Source of the DNA: RGIG7378 sp964500525
GTDB lineage: Bacteria; Bacillota; Clostridia; RGIG7378
Reading direction: 5' to 3'
Assembly: GCA_964500525.1 (NCBI GenBank)
Contig: CAZCOE010000084.1
Span: 1-11,276 of the forward strand
Length of the DNA: 11,276 nucleotides
The notes beneath the pieces were generated by a model. That model made no database searches and was not told the origin of the DNA. It saw only the letters and a list, made by a program, of their open reading frames with translations. Below are positions 1 to 6,189 of the stretch, piece by piece. Within the stretch, counting starts at the first letter, position 1. Each line of letters opens with the position of its first letter. A program made the translations under genes and the position numbers.

Positions 1-30
1 ACACCTACCCCTACACCAACGCCTACTCCC
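1..30 (+). repeat. Thr-Pro low-complexity linker repeat
   Basis: Five consecutive ACN-CCN codon pairs encode alternating Thr and Pro at the left edge of the window, inside the amidase gene. Such linkers usually tether a catalytic domain to a membrane anchor or another wall-binding domain. The repeat continues to the window edge, so its full length is unknown. Confidence 0.8.
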
Positions 31-963
31 AAGCCGGTTTCCCCTGATGGCAAGTATCATGGCACCACAATTACTACGGGACTTACCTACGAGAATCGGG
101 GCACCAGGAGATACTTTAATCTGCAGGGCATTCAGCTGACCAATGGGGCAGAGCCGGTGACCTCTGTGAACTACAACGAGAGTCTCAGCGCCGACAAGAA
201 GACATATACCATTTCCTTTGTGGACAATGGCAAGTTCCCTGATGCATTCTACAACTTGGACGACGATATGTTCTCCACTTTGGTTGTGACCAGGACCAGC
301 ACCAATGTGGTGAAGTTTACATTTACAGCCAAGGTTCCTGTTGTGGCATTCCCCATTATCCGGGAGGATTCCGCAGACACTTACAGTACCATATCCTTCT
401 ACACAGCCAAGGGCTCAGGACCCAGAGTCATTATTGATGCAGGACATGGAGGCTATGACCATGGCGCAGTCTACAGCGGCACCAATGAATCCTTCCTGAA
501 TCTGGACGTAGCCAAGCTGGTTATTGCCAAGCTCAAGGCTGCAGGAGTGGATGTTATTGCCACCAGAGAGGACGACACCTTTGTGGGCATATACGAGAGG
601 GCCTATTTGGCGAACAAGGCATCAGCCACATTGTTTGTCAGCATTCACCACAATGCTTCCACAGTGCCCCAGATGCACGGTACGGGTACCTATTACTTCA
701 GTACTTCCACCAATGGAATCAAGGCCGCAACGAATATCCAGCAGCGGCTGATAGCTGCACTGGATTCTCTGGACCATGGCATTATTACCGGAGATGATCT
801 GGTAGTCATTGACGGCACAAACATGCCCGCCACCCTGGTGGAGCTGGGGTTCATGTCAAATGACCAGGAGCTGCAGCTGCTCAAGGACCCCGTTTATCAG
901 GAAAAGGCTGCTAGTGCCATTTGCCAGGGCATCCTGGATACATTAGATCAGATGGGGTATTAG
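1..963 (+). CDS. N-acetylmuramoyl-L-alanine amidase (Amidase_3), 5' end outside the window
   Basis: Zinc-dependent amidase that cleaves the bond between N-acetylmuramic acid and the stem peptide of peptidoglycan, acting outside the membrane. The frame is open from base 1, so the gene is cut at its 5' end; a GTG at 157 is only an internal valine. The visible 320 residues begin with a Thr-Pro repeat linker (about residues 1-10), followed by a beta-rich segment (about 15-138) that may be an AMIN-like wall-binding module; I am unsure of that. The Amidase_3 domain spans about 142-318. Expected zinc and catalytic residues are present: His149 in DAGHGG, Glu163, His216 in SIHHNA and Glu281 in LVELGF. 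The missing N terminus probably carries a signal peptide or membrane anchor. The stop TAG lies 3 bases before rdgB. The catalytic domain is certain; which cellular process it serves (division, sporulation or germination) cannot be told. Confidence 0.93.
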   Translation, partial: TPTPTPTPTPKPVSPDGKYHGTTITTGLTYENRGTRRYFNLQGIQLTNGAEPVTSVNYNESLSADKKTYTISFVDNGKFPDAFYNLDDDMFSTLVVTRTSTNVVKFTFTAKVPVVAFPIIREDSADTYSTISFYTAKGSGPRVIIDAGHGGYDHGAVYSGTNESFLNLDVAKLVIAKLKAAGVDVIATREDDTFVGIYERAYLANKASATLFVSIHHNASTVPQMHGTGTYYFSTSTNGIKAATNIQQRLIAALDSLDHGIITGDDLVVIDGTNMPATLVELGFMSNDQELQLLKDPVYQEKAASAICQGILDTLDQMGY

Positions 964-966
964 GGA

Positions 967-1557
967 TTGAACAGAATATTAGTAGCTACCAACAACCTCC
1001 ACAAAATTGAAGAAATCAGGGAAATACTCAATGGTTTTCAATGTGTTTCTCTGAGAGAGGCAGGGATTGATTCCAATCCGGAGGAGACAGGTACAACTTT
1101 TGCAGAGAACGCCGAGATTAAGGCTATGTCCCTGCACAAAATCACCGGCGGTGCCGCTATTGCCGATGACTCGGGCCTGTGTATCGACGCCTTTGGTGGT
1201 CAGCCGGGCATATACAGCAGCAGATTTCTTGGGGAAGACACACCCTATGACATCAAGAACAGCATAATCTTGGAAAGACTCAAGGATACTCCCTGGGAGG
1301 ATAGGGGAGCCCAGTTCGTCTGTGCAGTATGCTATGTGGATGCCCAGGGGATTGCCCATTCATTTCTGGGAGTCTGTGAGGGCCGCATAGGTTATGAACC
1401 TAAGGGAGAACATGGATTTGGCTATGATCCTATATTCGTTCCCGATTGTGGAGACGGGCGCACCACTGCCGAAATGACCGATGATGAGAAGAACGCCATC
1501 AGCCACAGAGGCAAGGCAATGCGAGCCTTTGCGGATTATATTCAAAATCAATCTTGA
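967..1557 (+). CDS. rdgB: RdgB/HAM1-family XTP/dITP diphosphatase
   Basis: Hydrolyses non-canonical purine nucleoside triphosphates (dITP, XTP, ITP) to monophosphates and pyrophosphate, keeping deaminated bases out of DNA and RNA; cytosolic. The 196-residue product has the usual family length and motifs in order: the phosphate-binding ATNN near residues 7-10 followed by Lys13, ADDSGL around residues 66-71 with the metal/catalytic Asp pair, GGQPGIYSSRF around 77-87, GFGYDPIF in the second half and SHRGKA near the C terminus. The start is TTG: it lies 3 bases after the amidase stop, has a GGGG run 10 bases upstream and places the first beta strand (ILVATNN) where the family expects it. No in-frame ATG fits. 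It is probably co-transcribed with the amidase. The rpsU -35 box overlaps its stop codon. Confidence 0.95.
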   Translation: MNRILVATNNLHKIEEIREILNGFQCVSLREAGIDSNPEETGTTFAENAEIKAMSLHKITGGAAIADDSGLCIDAFGGQPGIYSSRFLGEDTPYDIKNSIILERLKDTPWEDRGAQFVCAVCYVDAQGIAHSFLGVCEGRIGYEPKGEHGFGYDPIFVPDCGDGRTTAEMTDDEKNAISHRGKAMRAFADYIQNQS

Positions 1558-1583
1558 CAACAGAGAGAGCATGTCATTATAAT
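1554..1583 (+). promoter_or_regulatory. Vegetative (sigma-A) promoter for rpsU
   Basis: TTGACA at 1554-1559 and TATAAT at 1578-1583 are both perfect consensus boxes, separated by 18 bases. The -35 box contains the TGA stop codon of rdgB (1555-1557). Transcription should begin near 1590, giving a leader of about 48 bases that ends in a strong purine-rich ribosome binding site. Confidence 0.85.
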
Positions 1584-1637
1584 TACAGGCACTGTTGGAT
1601 GACAGCAGTATTCCTTGATGGAGAGGGGGGATAATTA

Positions 1638-1814
1638 ATGTCCGAAATCAGAGTTAAAGAGAACGAGTCTCTCGAGTCCGCACTTAAGCGTTGGAAGAGA
1701 CAGTGTGCTAAAGCAGGTGTCCTCGCCGAGCTCCGCAAGAGAGAGCACTATGAGAAGCCCAGCGTAAAGCGTAAGAAGAAGTCCGAGGCTGCTCGCAAGA
1801 GAAAGTACAAGTAA
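1638..1814 (+). CDS. rpsU: 30S ribosomal protein S21
   Basis: Small-subunit ribosomal protein that sits at the platform near the mRNA exit and the anti-Shine-Dalgarno end of 16S rRNA, helping initiation. It encodes 58 residues, the normal size. It begins MSEIRVKENESL, contains the conserved ALKRWKRQC and ELRKREHYEKP stretches, and ends in a strongly basic RKKKSEAARKRKYK-type tail. An unusually G-rich Shine-Dalgarno (GGAGAGGGGGG, 1620-1630) lies 7 bases before the ATG. It is monocistronic: it has its own consensus promoter upstream and a hairpin terminator downstream. Codon use favours CGT/CGC, CTC and AAG more than the neighbours, as expected for an abundant protein. Confidence 0.97.
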   Translation: MSEIRVKENESLESALKRWKRQCAKAGVLAELRKREHYEKPSVKRKKKSEAARKRKYK

Positions 1815-1838
1815 CAGAACCCATGGATTCCACAAAAT

Positions 1839-1873
1839 GGAGGCACTTCGCTAAGAAGATGTCTCCTTTTTTT
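1839..1873 (+). terminator. Rho-independent terminator of rpsU
   Basis: The arms GGAGGCACTTC (1839-1849) and GAAGATGTCTCC (1855-1866) pair with one G-T wobble and one bulged A around the loop GCTAA, followed at once by seven T residues (1867-1873). It lies 24 bases after the rpsU stop. The -35 candidate for lgt begins within its T-tract. Confidence 0.85.
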
Positions 1874-1900
1874 GCTTCAATCAATTTCTCGTGATATTAT
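1872..1900 (+). promoter_or_regulatory. Candidate promoter for the lgt-rodA-ispE-acpS run
   Basis: TTGCTT (1872-1877), a 17-base spacer and TATTAT (1895-1900), the latter preceded by TGA, an extended -10 motif. Predicted start near 1907, leaving about 26 bases before the lgt ATG. The -35 match is partial, so confidence is moderate. It is the only plausible promoter after the rpsU terminator. Confidence 0.5.
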
Positions 1901-1932
1901 GTCTTATTGTAAATACAACAGGAGGATGCTTT

Positions 1933-2991
1933 ATGAATATCTTGTCTGATTTGATGCTGGGTACGGTCTCTTTCCCCGGATTGGGCCTGGAGTTTGAGGT
2001 TAACAGGATTGCATTTACCATAGGCAAATTCGAAGTATATTGGTATGCGGTATTTATCGTTGGCTCTATGGTTTTATCCGGAATTATTGCTCTGTTTCAG
2101 TGCAAAAAGTACGGGATTAAGGACGATGATATTCTGGACAACCTGTTGTTCGCACTGCCTGCAGCAATAGTTGGTGCCCGTCTGTATTATGTGGTTTTTG
2201 AGTGGTCCAGTTTCAAGAAGGATACACTGTGGCAGACAATACAGGCAATAGTCAACGTTCGGGACGGCGGCCTTGCCATATACGGCGGTCTGATTGCAGC
2301 AGCATTGGCAGTATTTATTGTGGCCCGGGTCAAGAAGCTGAACTTCCTGCACCTCTTCGATTTTGCAGTTCCCTATATCGCAATGTCCCAGGCAATTGGC
2401 AGATGGGGAAACTTTGTGAATCAGGAGGCCTTTGGCGTTAATACCACTTTGCCCTGGGGAATGACAGGGGATCACATTGTCCGTGATTTGCTGAACAGAC
2501 AGGGAGAGCTGGCAGCATTGGGCATGAACGTAGATCCATATGCTCCGGTTCATCCCACGTTTTTATACGAATCACTATGCAATGCACTTGTTGCAGTTGT
2601 CTTGTTTGTTTTCCGCAGGAAGTTTATGGACCGCAAAGAGGGCTACAATACATTTATGTACCTTTCCCTGTATGGCCTTTGCAGGGCGTTTATCGAGGGC
2701 CTGCGGACAGACAGTCTGATGATGGGATCTATCAGAGTGTCCCAGCTCCTTGCCTTTGTATGTTTCCTGGTCTGCGGCGTATTGGCTGTGCTGTTTATGC
2801 GCAAGAAGGCCTCAAGGGATTATTTGGCAATGGCAGCAGATGCGGATGTGGAGCCCGCTGTGGCAGAGGATGCCGAGCCTGCAGAGGAAGCAGAGAACAC
2901 GGAGGATGCAGAGCCTGTGGATGAAGCAGAGAACACGGAGGATGCAGAGCCTGTGGATGAACAGTCTCAGAATGTGGTAGATAATGGTTAA
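1933..2991 (+). CDS. lgt: Prolipoprotein diacylglyceryl transferase
   Basis: Integral membrane enzyme that moves the diacylglyceryl group of phosphatidylglycerol onto the lipobox cysteine of prolipoproteins, the first step of lipoprotein maturation. The 352-residue product has about seven membrane segments and the family signatures: GARLYYVV, GGLAIYGGL, GRWGNFVNQEAFG (with the key Arg and Asn), HPTFLYES and FIEGLRTDS. The start at 1933 is set by AGGAGG at 1920-1925, 7 bases upstream; an in-frame GTG at 1891 would put the ribosome site inside the gene. After the last helix comes an acidic tail of roughly 45 residues, rich in Glu, Asp and Ala, with a tandem duplication; this tail is not part of the normal enzyme. 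In the GGLAIYGGL motif a Tyr stands where many homologues have His. The gene overlaps the next one by 8 bases. Confidence 0.96.
   Translation: MNILSDLMLGTVSFPGLGLEFEVNRIAFTIGKFEVYWYAVFIVGSMVLSGIIALFQCKKYGIKDDDILDNLLFALPAAIVGARLYYVVFEWSSFKKDTLWQTIQAIVNVRDGGLAIYGGLIAAALAVFIVARVKKLNFLHLFDFAVPYIAMSQAIGRWGNFVNQEAFGVNTTLPWGMTGDHIVRDLLNRQGELAALGMNVDPYAPVHPTFLYESLCNALVAVVLFVFRRKFMDRKEGYNTFMYLSLYGLCRAFIEGLRTDSLMMGSIRVSQLLAFVCFLVCGVLAVLFMRKKASRDYLAMAADADVEPAVAEDAEPAEEAENTEDAEPVDEAENTEDAEPVDEQSQNVVDNG
2887..2958 (+). repeat. Perfect 36-bp tandem duplication in the lgt tail
   Basis: Two identical 36-base copies, 2887-2922 and 2923-2958, follow each other in frame and each encode the 12 residues EAENTEDAEPVD. 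A diverged part-copy (EDAEP) lies just before and a truncated one just after. Base identity even at third codon positions points to recent slippage or duplication rather than selection on the protein alone. Confidence 0.95.
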
Positions 2992-4201
2992 GCGCAAGAA
3001 GAAAAAGGGAATAGGCGTACTGTCGCTGAAGAACCAGCAGAAAATCAGTCTGTCCAGAACATATGATTATGGACTGTTTTCTGCAGTTATCGTTCTGACA
3101 TGTATTGGTGCGGTTCTCTGTACCAGCGCCATCAGCTCCTTTAATTCCTTCAGCTCCATGCTGCGCAACCAGATCCTCAGTATCATTCTGGGTATTGTGG
3201 TATGCGTGGTTATCAGCATCATGGATTATGACTACTTTAAGCTCTTTGGCATTATTGGATATTTTGTCACATTGGGCCTGTTGGTATTGGTCTTATTCAA
3301 GGGAGAGGTAATCGGCGGCGCCAGGAGCTGGCTGCGTCTGCCGGTTATAGGCCTATTCCAGCCCTCTGAGCTGTCCAAGGTAACTACAATTATGGTGGTT
3401 GCCATATTCTTTGGAAGATTGAGGGACAATGTAGGCAAACCTTGGCTGAATGTGCTGCTGATGTTTATTACCTGCGCCATTCCATTGGCCCTGATTGTGA
3501 AGCAGAACGATTTCGGAACGGCAATGATCTACATTTTTGCCATCGCCATTATGATCTTTATGATCGGGATTAAGTTCAGGTATATCTTTATCGTTGGCGG
3601 TTTGGGACTGGCCTCATTGCCAATACTGTGGTTTACAGTATTGAAGGACCACCAGAAGGGCAGAATCCTCGCTGTACTCCAGCCTGAGGTTTTTTCTGAG
3701 ACATATTCATATAACATTTTGAGAGCTGAGACCGCCATTTCCTCAGGAGGGCTGACAGGCAAGGGCATGCTCAATGGAGATCTGACTGCCAACTACTATG
3801 TGCCCGTTCAGGAATCCGACTTTATCTTTTCTGTAGCAGGTGAGGAGATGGGCTTTATCGGTTGTATATTCCTGTTGCTGCTTATATTCGGCATACTTGG
3901 ATGGATGTACTGGATTGGATATTCTGCCAAGGACTCCTATGGCAAATTCCTGGTAGTGGGTATGACATCCATGCTGGCCTTCCAATACTGTGAAAACATA
4001 TGCGGCTGTCTGGGTATTTTCCCATTGACAGGTATTCCATTGCCATTTGTCAGCCAGGGCGGAACGGCCATGATTGTCAACTTTATCCTGCTGGGGATTG
4101 TGCTCAGCGTGTCAAGCCGCAGGGATCGGGGTACCCACGTATACGACATGGCAAATACGAGGACATATGAAGACAGTAAAGCTATTTCCGAATATTCGTA
4201 G
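2984..4201 (+). CDS. rodA: SEDS-family peptidoglycan glycosyltransferase (RodA/FtsW)
   Basis: Polytopic membrane enzyme that polymerises lipid II into glycan strands together with a class B penicillin-binding protein, either in elongation (RodA) or division (FtsW). The 405 residues contain a basic N-terminal cytoplasmic stretch (KRKKKK) and about ten membrane helices. Family motifs are FQPSELSKV, QNDFGTAM, GLTGKG, VPVQESDFIFSVAGEEMGFIG-type loop residues including the conserved Asp of SDFIF, and PLTGIPLPFVSQGGT near the C terminus. The ATG at 2984 overlaps the lgt end by 8 bases, which suggests translational coupling. No class B PBP or mreBCD gene is in the window, so RodA versus FtsW cannot be settled by context; the motifs lean towards RodA. 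The last 35 bases overlap ispE. Confidence 0.9.
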   Translation: MVKRKKKKGIGVLSLKNQQKISLSRTYDYGLFSAVIVLTCIGAVLCTSAISSFNSFSSMLRNQILSIILGIVVCVVISIMDYDYFKLFGIIGYFVTLGLLVLVLFKGEVIGGARSWLRLPVIGLFQPSELSKVTTIMVVAIFFGRLRDNVGKPWLNVLLMFITCAIPLALIVKQNDFGTAMIYIFAIAIMIFMIGIKFRYIFIVGGLGLASLPILWFTVLKDHQKGRILAVLQPEVFSETYSYNILRAETAISSGGLTGKGMLNGDLTANYYVPVQESDFIFSVAGEEMGFIGCIFLLLLIFGILGWMYWIGYSAKDSYGKFLVVGMTSMLAFQYCENICGCLGIFPLTGIPLPFVSQGGTAMIVNFILLGIVLSVSSRRDRGTHVYDMANTRTYEDSKAISEYS

Positions 4202-5129
4202 CTGCGATCTGATCAGCTATACCCCCTTTGACCGGGAGACGGGATGCTCATCCATCGACCTGCTGGCCCCTGCAAAGATCAATCTGTATCTGGATATTAC
4301 AGGAGTAGACAGGAGAGGATATCACTGCCTGAATATGGTCAACAAGGTCATATCCCTGTGCGACCGGGTCAGCATCTCTGTGCGCAAAGGAGGCAGCGGC
4401 ATTATCGACTTTAGCTGCAATGCACCGGATGTGCCGGCAGACAACCACAATACATGTATTAAGGCTGCGTCCCTGTTCAGAGGATGCATTGAAACCCGGG
4501 ATGACATTTCAATCACTCTCCACAAGGAGATTCCCCAACAGGCCGGATTGGCAGGAGGCAGTGCGGATGGAGCCGCTGTATTGCTGGGCCTGAATCATAT
4601 CTACGGCGAGCCCTGCGACGAAAACACACTGCAGCTGCTGTCTCTGTCAATCGGCACAGATGTGCCCTTTTGCAGGACCAAGAGGACAGCTCTGTGCACA
4701 GGAGATGGCCGGAATATCAGATATATCAAGGATAATATGGATTGGGACAGATATGCATTGGTGCTGATTAAGCCGGATGTGGGTATATCCACCCAGGAGG
4801 CCTATTCACAGTACGATGTGATAACAGGAGGAGTGGATCCGGGAGCCCCGGGTCACCAACCGGCAGTGGAGGCACTGGCTCTGGGAAATATGGAGATGCT
4901 GTCCCGGGGAGCATACAATGCATTGATGATTCCGGCCCTGGCCAAATACCGGGTAATTGGTGACATTATTGATTACCTCCGCAGCAGAGGGGCTGTCTTG
5001 GCCATGATGTCCGGCAGCGGAACCTGCGTATATGGGTATTTTGACAGAGCTCTGTGTCCGGACCTGAAGGATATACTTGAGGGAGCCTGCGGGAAGTTTG
5101 GCCCACAGATATTCACGTATGCAGAATAG
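4167..5129 (+). CDS. ispE: 4-diphosphocytidyl-2-C-methyl-D-erythritol kinase
   Basis: GHMP-family kinase that phosphorylates the 2-hydroxyl of 4-diphosphocytidyl-methylerythritol with ATP, the fourth step of the MEP isoprenoid pathway, which also feeds the undecaprenyl carrier used in wall synthesis. Of 320 residues, APAKINLYLDI (about 34-44) holds the substrate-site Lys37; PQQAGLAGGSADGAA (113-127) is the ATP-binding loop; GTDVPF (153-158) carries the catalytic Asp155; MSGSGT near 281-286 is the C-terminal glycine loop. The family usually begins just before APAKIN, yet the only usable in-frame ATG nearby is 4167, giving about 30 extra residues and a 35-base overlap with rodA. GAGGA at 4159-4163 is only 3 bases from this ATG. 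The exact start is therefore less certain than the function. Confidence 0.92.
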   Translation: MKTVKLFPNIRSCDLISYTPFDRETGCSSIDLLAPAKINLYLDITGVDRRGYHCLNMVNKVISLCDRVSISVRKGGSGIIDFSCNAPDVPADNHNTCIKAASLFRGCIETRDDISITLHKEIPQQAGLAGGSADGAAVLLGLNHIYGEPCDENTLQLLSLSIGTDVPFCRTKRTALCTGDGRNIRYIKDNMDWDRYALVLIKPDVGISTQEAYSQYDVITGGVDPGAPGHQPAVEALALGNMEMLSRGAYNALMIPALAKYRVIGDIIDYLRSRGAVLAMMSGSGTCVYGYFDRALCPDLKDILEGACGKFGPQIFTYAE

Positions 5130-5139
5130 AGAGGTAGAT

Positions 5140-5535
5140 ATGAGCCGCATTAAAACCGGAGTGGATCTGGTATACATACCCCGCATGGTCAGCTTTATGG
5201 AGTCCGGGGATACAGAGTCAAGGGCTGCAAAAACCTTCTCTGAACAGGAGATAGAGTATTGCCGTAAAACGGGTGGAGGATGGCATTATCACCGTCTGGC
5301 GGCCAGATTTGCGGCCAAGGAGGCAGTCCTGAAGGCAATGGGCACCGGTTTTTCCCAAGGCCTGTATTTACATGACGTATCCGTAGGCCGCAGGGACAGC
5401 GGAGAACCCTATGTTATATTAAGCCCCAGGGCCCAGGCCCTATTCCGGGCTATGGGCGGAGTGTCGCTGTCCATATCTCTAACCCATGAAAATGAATACG
5501 CATGCGCCTTTGTATTGGCAGAATTCTCAGAATAA
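5140..5535 (+). CDS. acpS: Holo-[acyl-carrier-protein] synthase
   Basis: Transfers 4'-phosphopantetheine from coenzyme A to the serine of apo-acyl carrier protein, making it active for fatty-acid synthesis; Mg-dependent and cytosolic. The 131-residue product matches the family size. It begins with GVDLVYIPRM, where Asp9 is the expected metal ligand, carries the signature ARFAAKEAVLKAMGTG (Glu61 the second ligand), and ends with the SLSISLTHENEYACAFV strand. The start at 5140 is preferred because AGAGG at 5130-5134 lies 5 bases upstream and the family motif starts a few residues in; the frame stays open upstream to 5077 inside ispE. It sits 10 bases after ispE and is probably the last gene of that run. 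Confidence 0.95.
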   Translation: MSRIKTGVDLVYIPRMVSFMESGDTESRAAKTFSEQEIEYCRKTGGGWHYHRLAARFAAKEAVLKAMGTGFSQGLYLHDVSVGRRDSGEPYVILSPRAQALFRAMGGVSLSISLTHENEYACAFVLAEFSE

Positions 5536-5562
5536 TCTTTTGACATTTCAGACATGTTCTGA
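5530..5562 (+). promoter_or_regulatory. Possible sigma-G promoter and overlapping palindrome before sleB
   Basis: GAATA (5530-5534), an 18-base spacer and CATGTTC (5553-5559) resemble the forespore sigma-G pattern (GNATR and CATNNTA, 17-18 apart), with a mismatch at the last base of the -10. A palindrome with perfect 5-base arms, TCAGA-CATGT-TCTGA (5548-5562), covers the -10. sleB-ypeB is forespore-controlled in Bacillus, which favours this reading, but another weak match (GAATT at 5521, CATTTCA at 5544) lies beside it, so the call is tentative. Confidence 0.3.
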
Positions 5563-5644
5563 CAGCGTCTTGCATTTTTTACCGCTGATATTTCACAGTT
5601 TTCCTCACAAAATAACACAACAAACAGTGTTTTTTGGAGGAATG

Positions 5645-6181
5645 ATGAAAAAGACAAAAACTATAATCAGATATTTTGTTCTGGGTACCATAGCTGCTCT
5701 TTTGGTAGCTGGGGGCTTCCTTTATTTTGCAATATTCAGCGGACTGACAAAGGATCCGGAGTCTGAGGAGGACGCCTCTGAGTACCTGGGAGCCACAAAT
5801 GTTGCCCATGCAGCAAATAACTACATTACAGCGGAGCAGCTGCTGGCCAGGGCTATCAATGGAGAGGCCCGGGGAGAACCATACGAGGGACAAGTGGCAG
5901 TAGGAGCTGTAATTCTCAACAGAGTCAGGAGCGCTGACTTTCCCAATACAATAGCAGGAGTTATATACCAGCCTTGGGCATTCACTTCTGTCCACGACGG
6001 CCAGATTGACCTGCCTATAGAGGAGGGCAGCACATGTCTCCAGGCCGCCAGAGATGCCCTTAACGGATGGGATCCCACCAACGGATGCCTGTATTTCTGG
6101 AACCCTGAGACAGCTACCAGCTCATGGATATGGTCCCGACAAATAGTTACAAAAATCGGCAAGCACAACTTTGGTAAATAG
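5645..6181 (+). CDS. sleB: Spore cortex-lytic enzyme, SleB/CwlJ type
   Basis: Lytic transglycosylase of the Hydrolase_2 family that depolymerises cortex peptidoglycan during germination, located in the spore integument and inner membrane. The product of 178 residues has a lysine-rich start, a single membrane helix or uncleaved signal (about 9-31), a short acidic linker and the catalytic domain from about 60. NGEARGEPYEGQ (72-83) includes the expected catalytic Glu74; the domain ends with the typical NGWDPTNGCLYFWNPETA region and KIGKHNFGK. The N-terminal peptidoglycan-binding domain of Bacillus SleB is absent. Two ATG codons stand together at 5642 and 5645; the second has better spacing (4 bases) from GGAGG at 5636-5640. 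The longer frame back to 5486 runs through acpS and is not used. ypeB follows after 8 bases, the partner order known from Bacillus. Confidence 0.93.
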   Translation: MKKTKTIIRYFVLGTIAALLVAGGFLYFAIFSGLTKDPESEEDASEYLGATNVAHAANNYITAEQLLARAINGEARGEPYEGQVAVGAVILNRVRSADFPNTIAGVIYQPWAFTSVHDGQIDLPIEEGSTCLQAARDALNGWDPTNGCLYFWNPETATSSWIWSRQIVTKIGKHNFGK

Positions 6182-6189
6182 GTGATGGT

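Noticed and set aside
157..159. GTG as the start of the amidase gene
   Set aside because: The frame is open back to base 1 and encodes a Thr-Pro linker typical of the middle of such proteins, and there is no ribosome site before the GTG.
1891..1932. Upstream GTG start for lgt
   Set aside because: It overlaps the candidate -10 box and lies before the AGGAGG at 1920-1925, which clearly serves the ATG at 1933.
5548..5562. LexA (SOS) box upstream of sleB
   Set aside because: TCAGACATGTTCTGA is palindromic but lacks the GAAC...GTTC arms of the Gram-positive SOS box.
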